This document shows, in pieces, positions 7,165 to 10,395 of a stretch of 10,395 nt of DNA (its first letter is position 1; the number at the start of each line of letters is the position of its first letter). This DNA comes from an uncultured Caulobacter sp. GTDB taxonomy: Bacteria > Pseudomonadota > Alphaproteobacteria > Caulobacterales > Caulobacteraceae. The stretch covers positions 1 to 10,395 of the forward strand of contig CALKHU010000097.1 of assembly GCA_937991555.1 (NCBI GenBank), written 5' to 3'. Under the pieces are notes generated by a model, which was given only the letters and a program-made list of their open reading frames with translations, was not told the DNA's origin and searched no databases. The translations under genes were made by a program, and so were the position numbers.

Positions 7165-9058
7165 GCGCTTCGATGACCGCTTCCTGGAGGAGATCAAGTC
7201 GCGCGTCCGGCTGTCGGACGTGATCGGCAAGACCGTGAAGCTGAAGCGCCAGGGCCGGGAGTACGTCGGCCTCTCGCCCTTCACCAAGGAGCGGTCGCCC
7301 AGCTTCTTCGTCAACGACGACAAGGGCTTCTTCCACGACTTTTCGAGCGGAAAGCACGGCGATCTGATCAGCTTCCTGCAGGAGACCGAGCGGCTGACCT
7401 TCATGGAGGCGGTCGAGCGGCTGGCGGCCGAGGCGGGAATCCCGCTGCCGGCCCCCGACCCCCAGGCCGCCGAGCAGGAGAAGAAGCGCCAGGGCCTGTC
7501 GGACTGGGTCGAACTGGCCGCGCAGTGGTTCGAGGGCGAACTGCACCGTCCGTCGGGGAAGGCGGCGCGCGACTACCTCACCCGCCGGGGTCTGCCCGAG
7601 CAGGACTGGAAGCGCTTCCGCATCGGCTTCTCGCCGCAGAACCGCACGGCGCTGAAGGACTATCTGATCGCCAAGGGCGCCCGCCCCGCCGAGCTGGTCG
7701 ACGCCGGGCTGCTCATCGCGCCCGAGGACGGCGGCGCGCCCTATGACCGCTTCCGCGACCGCATCATCTTTCCGATCGCCGACGCGCGCGGCCGGATCGT
7801 CAGCTTCGGCGGCCGTGCGATGGATCCGGAGGCTCGGGCCAAGTACCTGAACGGGCCCGAGACCAGCCTCTTCTCCAAGGGACGGCTGCTCTACGGCCTG
7901 CCCGAGGCGCGCAAGCTGCTGCACGCCAGCAACGACGAGCAGCTGGTGGTGGTCGAAGGCTACATGGACGCCATCGCCTGCCAGCGCGCCAACATCCCCG
8001 CCGTCGCGCCGCTGGGCACGGCCCTGACCGAGGACCAGATGGAGGTCCTCTGGCGGCTGCATCCCGAGCCGACCCTCTGCTTCGACGGGGACAGCGCCGG
8101 CATGCGCGCCGCCAGCCGCGCCATCGACCGGGCGCTGCCGCTGCTGAAACCCGGCAAGTCGTTCCGTTTCGCCATCGTCACCGGCGGCAAGGATCCCGAC
8201 GACGTCCTGCGCGAACAGGGGCCGACCGCCCTGCGGACGCAGCTGGCCGAGACCACGCCCTTCGTCGACGCCCTGTTCACCCGCGAACGTGATCTGGAAC
8301 CTCTCGACACGCCCGAACGCCGGGCGGGCCTGAAGCAGCGCCTGCGCGAACGGGCCGGGACGATCGCCGACAAGGACCTCGCCCAGGCCTACCGCGACGA
8401 GCTGCTGGGGCGGCTCGACGGCCTGTTCGCGCGACCGGGACCGGTGGGCGACGCGCCGCTGCGGGGCGTGCGGCGGCCCTTCACGCCCGGCCGCGGGCGC
8501 GGCCGGGGCGACGCCCTGCATTTCGACGCCTTCCCCACCCCGGAGGGCAAGGCGGCGGCGAAGAAGTTGCAGGTCGCGCTCGATCCGATGGCCGCCGCCC
8601 TGGCCAAGGGCGCCCTCGAGGACCCGCACCGGCTGGACGATCACTTCGAGCAGCTTGAGCGGTCCGGTTTCGGCGATCCGGGGCTCGCGGAATTGGCCAA
8701 GGAAATCATTCGGCTGCGACTTGACGCCGATCACCTTGACTCAGGCGCGCTCGCACGCCATCTGCGGGACCGTGGATTTGCCGGGCTGCTGACTGACATC
8801 GACCGGGCCGCTGCAAAGGCAGGCGCGCCCTTCCTGAAACAGGATGTCACCCTCGCCGCCGCCAGGTCCCAGTGGACGCATGCTTTTGAGGCCCTGAACC
8901 GATTGGCTGCGCTCGAGACCGCTTTGTCGTCCGCCAAGGCCAGCCTTGGGGGGCGTTCCGACATGGCGGCGTTCGAGCGGCTGAAAGCCGAACGGGACAC
9001 GCTCAGGCGCGCCATCCGCTCGGGAAGCCTGTGGTCGGACGGCGAAGCCTCTCCTTAA
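7163..9058 (+). CDS. dnaG: DNA primase
   Basis: This 631-aa protein makes the RNA primers for chromosome replication and works with the DnaB helicase at the fork. The N-terminal CHC2-type domain (residues 1-100) is recognisable, but all four zinc ligands of E. coli DnaG are replaced: Ser38, Thr41, Asp59 and Ser62. The catalytic core has KYLNGPETSLFSKGRLLYGL and a complete TOPRIM site with Glu265 (VVEGYMDA) and Asp308/Asp310 (CFDGDSAGM). A basic Arg/Gly-rich linker around residues 435-455 leads to the helicase-binding C-terminal domain. The length is normal (E. coli 581). The ATG at 7163 has only a weak ribosome site and lies in a short palindrome. The gene stands 67 bases before rpoD, the usual dnaG-rpoD order. 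rpsU is not upstream. Confidence 0.97.
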   Translation: MRFDDRFLEEIKSRVRLSDVIGKTVKLKRQGREYVGLSPFTKERSPSFFVNDDKGFFHDFSSGKHGDLISFLQETERLTFMEAVERLAAEAGIPLPAPDPQAAEQEKKRQGLSDWVELAAQWFEGELHRPSGKAARDYLTRRGLPEQDWKRFRIGFSPQNRTALKDYLIAKGARPAELVDAGLLIAPEDGGAPYDRFRDRIIFPIADARGRIVSFGGRAMDPEARAKYLNGPETSLFSKGRLLYGLPEARKLLHASNDEQLVVVEGYMDAIACQRANIPAVAPLGTALTEDQMEVLWRLHPEPTLCFDGDSAGMRAASRAIDRALPLLKPGKSFRFAIVTGGKDPDDVLREQGPTALRTQLAETTPFVDALFTRERDLEPLDTPERRAGLKQRLRERAGTIADKDLAQAYRDELLGRLDGLFARPGPVGDAPLRGVRRPFTPGRGRGRGDALHFDAFPTPEGKAAAKKLQVALDPMAAALAKGALEDPHRLDDHFEQLERSGFGDPGLAELAKEIIRLRLDADHLDSGALARHLRDRGFAGLLTDIDRAAAKAGAPFLKQDVTLAAARSQWTHAFEALNRLAALETALSSAKASLGGRSDMAAFERLKAERDTLRRAIRSGSLWSDGEASP

Positions 9059-9125
9059 GGCGCGACCGCGTCCAAACCGTTTCAACAGGCGTTTGTCCGT
9101 CCAGGGACACTCGCCGGAGATCGCG

Positions 9126-10395
9126 ATGAGCACGACGACCAACGAGCAGGCCGAAGCCCCCGAAGCTCCGGAGAAGGACGGCCCGCTCCTCGACCTCACC
9201 GACGCCGGGGTCAAGAAGTTCATCAAGCAGGCCAAGGCCCGCGGCTACGTCACCATGGACGAGCTGAACAAGGTGCTGCCGTCGGAGGAGGTCACTTCGG
9301 AGGCCATCGAGGACACCCTCGCCATGCTGAGCGAGATGGGCGTCAACGTGGTCGAGGCCGAGGAGGACGCGGCCGACGGCGAGGGCGGCGAAGTCGCCAA
9401 CCGCGAAGAGACCGCCATCGTCACCGAGGCGGAGACGAAGTCCACCTACGACCGCACCGACGATCCGGTGCGCATGTACCTGCGCGAGATGGGCAGCGTC
9501 GAACTGCTCAGCCGCGAGGGCGAGATCGCCATCGCCAAGCGCATCGAGGCGGGCCGCGACACGATGATCCGCGGCCTCTGCGAGAGCGCCCTGACCTTTG
9601 AGGCGATCATGGTCTGGCGCGAGGAACTCGGCACCGGCCGCATCCTGCTGCGCGAGGTCATCGACCTGGAAGGCACCTACGGCGTCATGTTCCCGTCCGC
9701 CCCGCCGGCCCTGCCGGGCGAGGACGGCGACGCCGAGGTCAAGGACGAGGCCGCCGATGGCGAGGAGAAGCCCGAGGGCGAGGACGACGACGACTTCGAC
9801 GACGGCGCCGGCCCCACCGTCAGCGCCATGGAAGGCGAGCTGCGGGAAAGCGTCATGGAGACGCTGGACGCCATCGCCGCCGAGTTCGACGCCTTCCGCC
9901 GCCTGCAGGAGAAGCTGGTCGAGCGCCGGCTGAAGGGCGGCGACCTGAAGGACGAGGACCGCAAGGCCTACGAGGCCGCCAGCGGCGCCATCGTCGCGCG
10001 CCTGAAGACCCTGAAGCTGAACAACAACCGCATCGAGGCGCTGGTCGACCAGCTCTACGCGATCAACAAGCGCCTGATCACCCTGGAAGGCCGCCTGCTG
10101 CGGCTGGCCGACAGCTACGGCATCAGCCGCGCCGAGTTCCTCAAGGCCTACTTCGGCCAGGAGCTGAACCCCAACTGGGCCGAGACGGTCAAGGCGCTGG
10201 GCGTCCGCTGGACCAAGTTCGCCGAGAACGACGCCTCGTCGATCTCCGACATCCGCCAGGAGATCGCGGCCCTGGCCACCGAGACCGGCGTGCCGATCGA
10301 CGACTACCGCCGCATCGTCCAGACCGTCCAGAAGGGTGAGCGCGAGGCCCGCCAGGCCAAGAAGGAGATGGTCGAGGCCAACCTGCGCCTGGTGA
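9126..10395 (+). CDS. rpoD: Primary sigma factor (sigma-70/RpoD), 5' part
   Basis: The first 423 codons of the housekeeping sigma factor are present, and the 3' end lies beyond the window. Region 1.1 is at residues 20-80 (DLTDAGVKKFIKQAKARGYVT), region 1.2 at about 112-142 (DDPVRMYLREMGSVELLSREGE), then a long non-conserved region with a very acidic stretch (about residues 195-227). The window ends within region 2.1 (KKEMVEANLRLV). Acidic stretches in this place are also found in E. coli RpoD, so this is not odd. The ATG at 9126 has GGAGA 5 bases upstream. The gene follows dnaG by 67 bases, so it may be co-transcribed with it, or have its own promoter inside or after dnaG as in other bacteria. 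Promoter elements could not be identified with confidence. Confidence 0.97.
   Translation, partial: MSTTTNEQAEAPEAPEKDGPLLDLTDAGVKKFIKQAKARGYVTMDELNKVLPSEEVTSEAIEDTLAMLSEMGVNVVEAEEDAADGEGGEVANREETAIVTEAETKSTYDRTDDPVRMYLREMGSVELLSREGEIAIAKRIEAGRDTMIRGLCESALTFEAIMVWREELGTGRILLREVIDLEGTYGVMFPSAPPALPGEDGDAEVKDEAADGEEKPEGEDDDDFDDGAGPTVSAMEGELRESVMETLDAIAAEFDAFRRLQEKLVERRLKGGDLKDEDRKAYEAASGAIVARLKTLKLNNNRIEALVDQLYAINKRLITLEGRLLRLADSYGISRAEFLKAYFGQELNPNWAETVKALGVRWTKFAENDASSISDIRQEIAALATETGVPIDDYRRIVQTVQKGEREARQAKKEMVEANLRLV

Noticed and set aside
7019..8734. A 571-codon minus-strand open frame over dnaG
   Set aside because: It is antisense to a complete primase with intact catalytic motifs.
9094..9109. 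Small inverted repeat TGTCC...GGACA between dnaG and rpoD
   Set aside because: With only five pairs and a six-base loop, this is expected by chance in GC-rich DNA.
9690..9810. Acidic stretch in RpoD as a possible insertion
   Set aside because: The non-conserved region of primary sigma factors commonly carries acidic runs of this kind.

Overview
The window is very GC-rich and gene-dense. The neighbouring dnaG and rpoD genes, the degenerate zinc finger of the primase and the style of the intergenic palindromes suggest an alphaproteobacterium, most likely of the Caulobacterales (Caulobacter or Phenylobacterium type). The genus is an inference. No tRNA, rRNA, CRISPR array, insertion sequence or phage gene was seen.

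Layout. (1) 1-560, plus: the 3' part of a HAD-family hydrolase, cut by the window edge, with a palindrome across its stop codon. (2) 774-2531, plus: a lipoprotein of the D-aminoacylase (amidohydrolase) family that has lost the HxH motif and the zinc-binding Cys of the classical enzymes. (3) 2581-3900, minus: an APC-family permease close to the arginine/agmatine antiporter AdiC. (4) 3993-4988, minus: a short Rieske non-heme iron oxygenase alpha subunit. (5) 5253-7059, plus: a three-gene operon with a 129-aa membrane protein, an AhpD/carboxymuconolactone-decarboxylase-like protein and an ECF41-type sigma factor. A match to the ECF41 promoter lies just upstream. (6) 7163-9058, plus: DnaG primase. 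(7) 9126-10395, plus: the 5' two-thirds of rpoD, cut by the window edge inside sigma region 2.1.

The most coherent system is the ECF41 operon. Its sigma factor carries the three family signatures (WLPEP linker, DGGGK and NPDKL in the SnoaL-like C-terminal domain). It overlaps the AhpD-like gene by ATGA, and a TGTCACA-16-CGTC promoter stands 26 bases before the first gene. This is a self-contained, probably autoregulated unit that needs no anti-sigma gene. The membrane protein is the least understood part. dnaG and rpoD are the housekeeping macromolecular-synthesis pair.

The gaps between genes carry several structured palindromes. Three hairpins share a GGATGA(C/G) arm (657-694, 3949-3981, 7077-7108). 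A separate inverted pair of composite hairpins (5023-5070 and 5141-5190) shows a compensatory base-pair change. These look like dispersed intergenic repeats of the chromosome. No gap longer than 300 bases lacks a gene.
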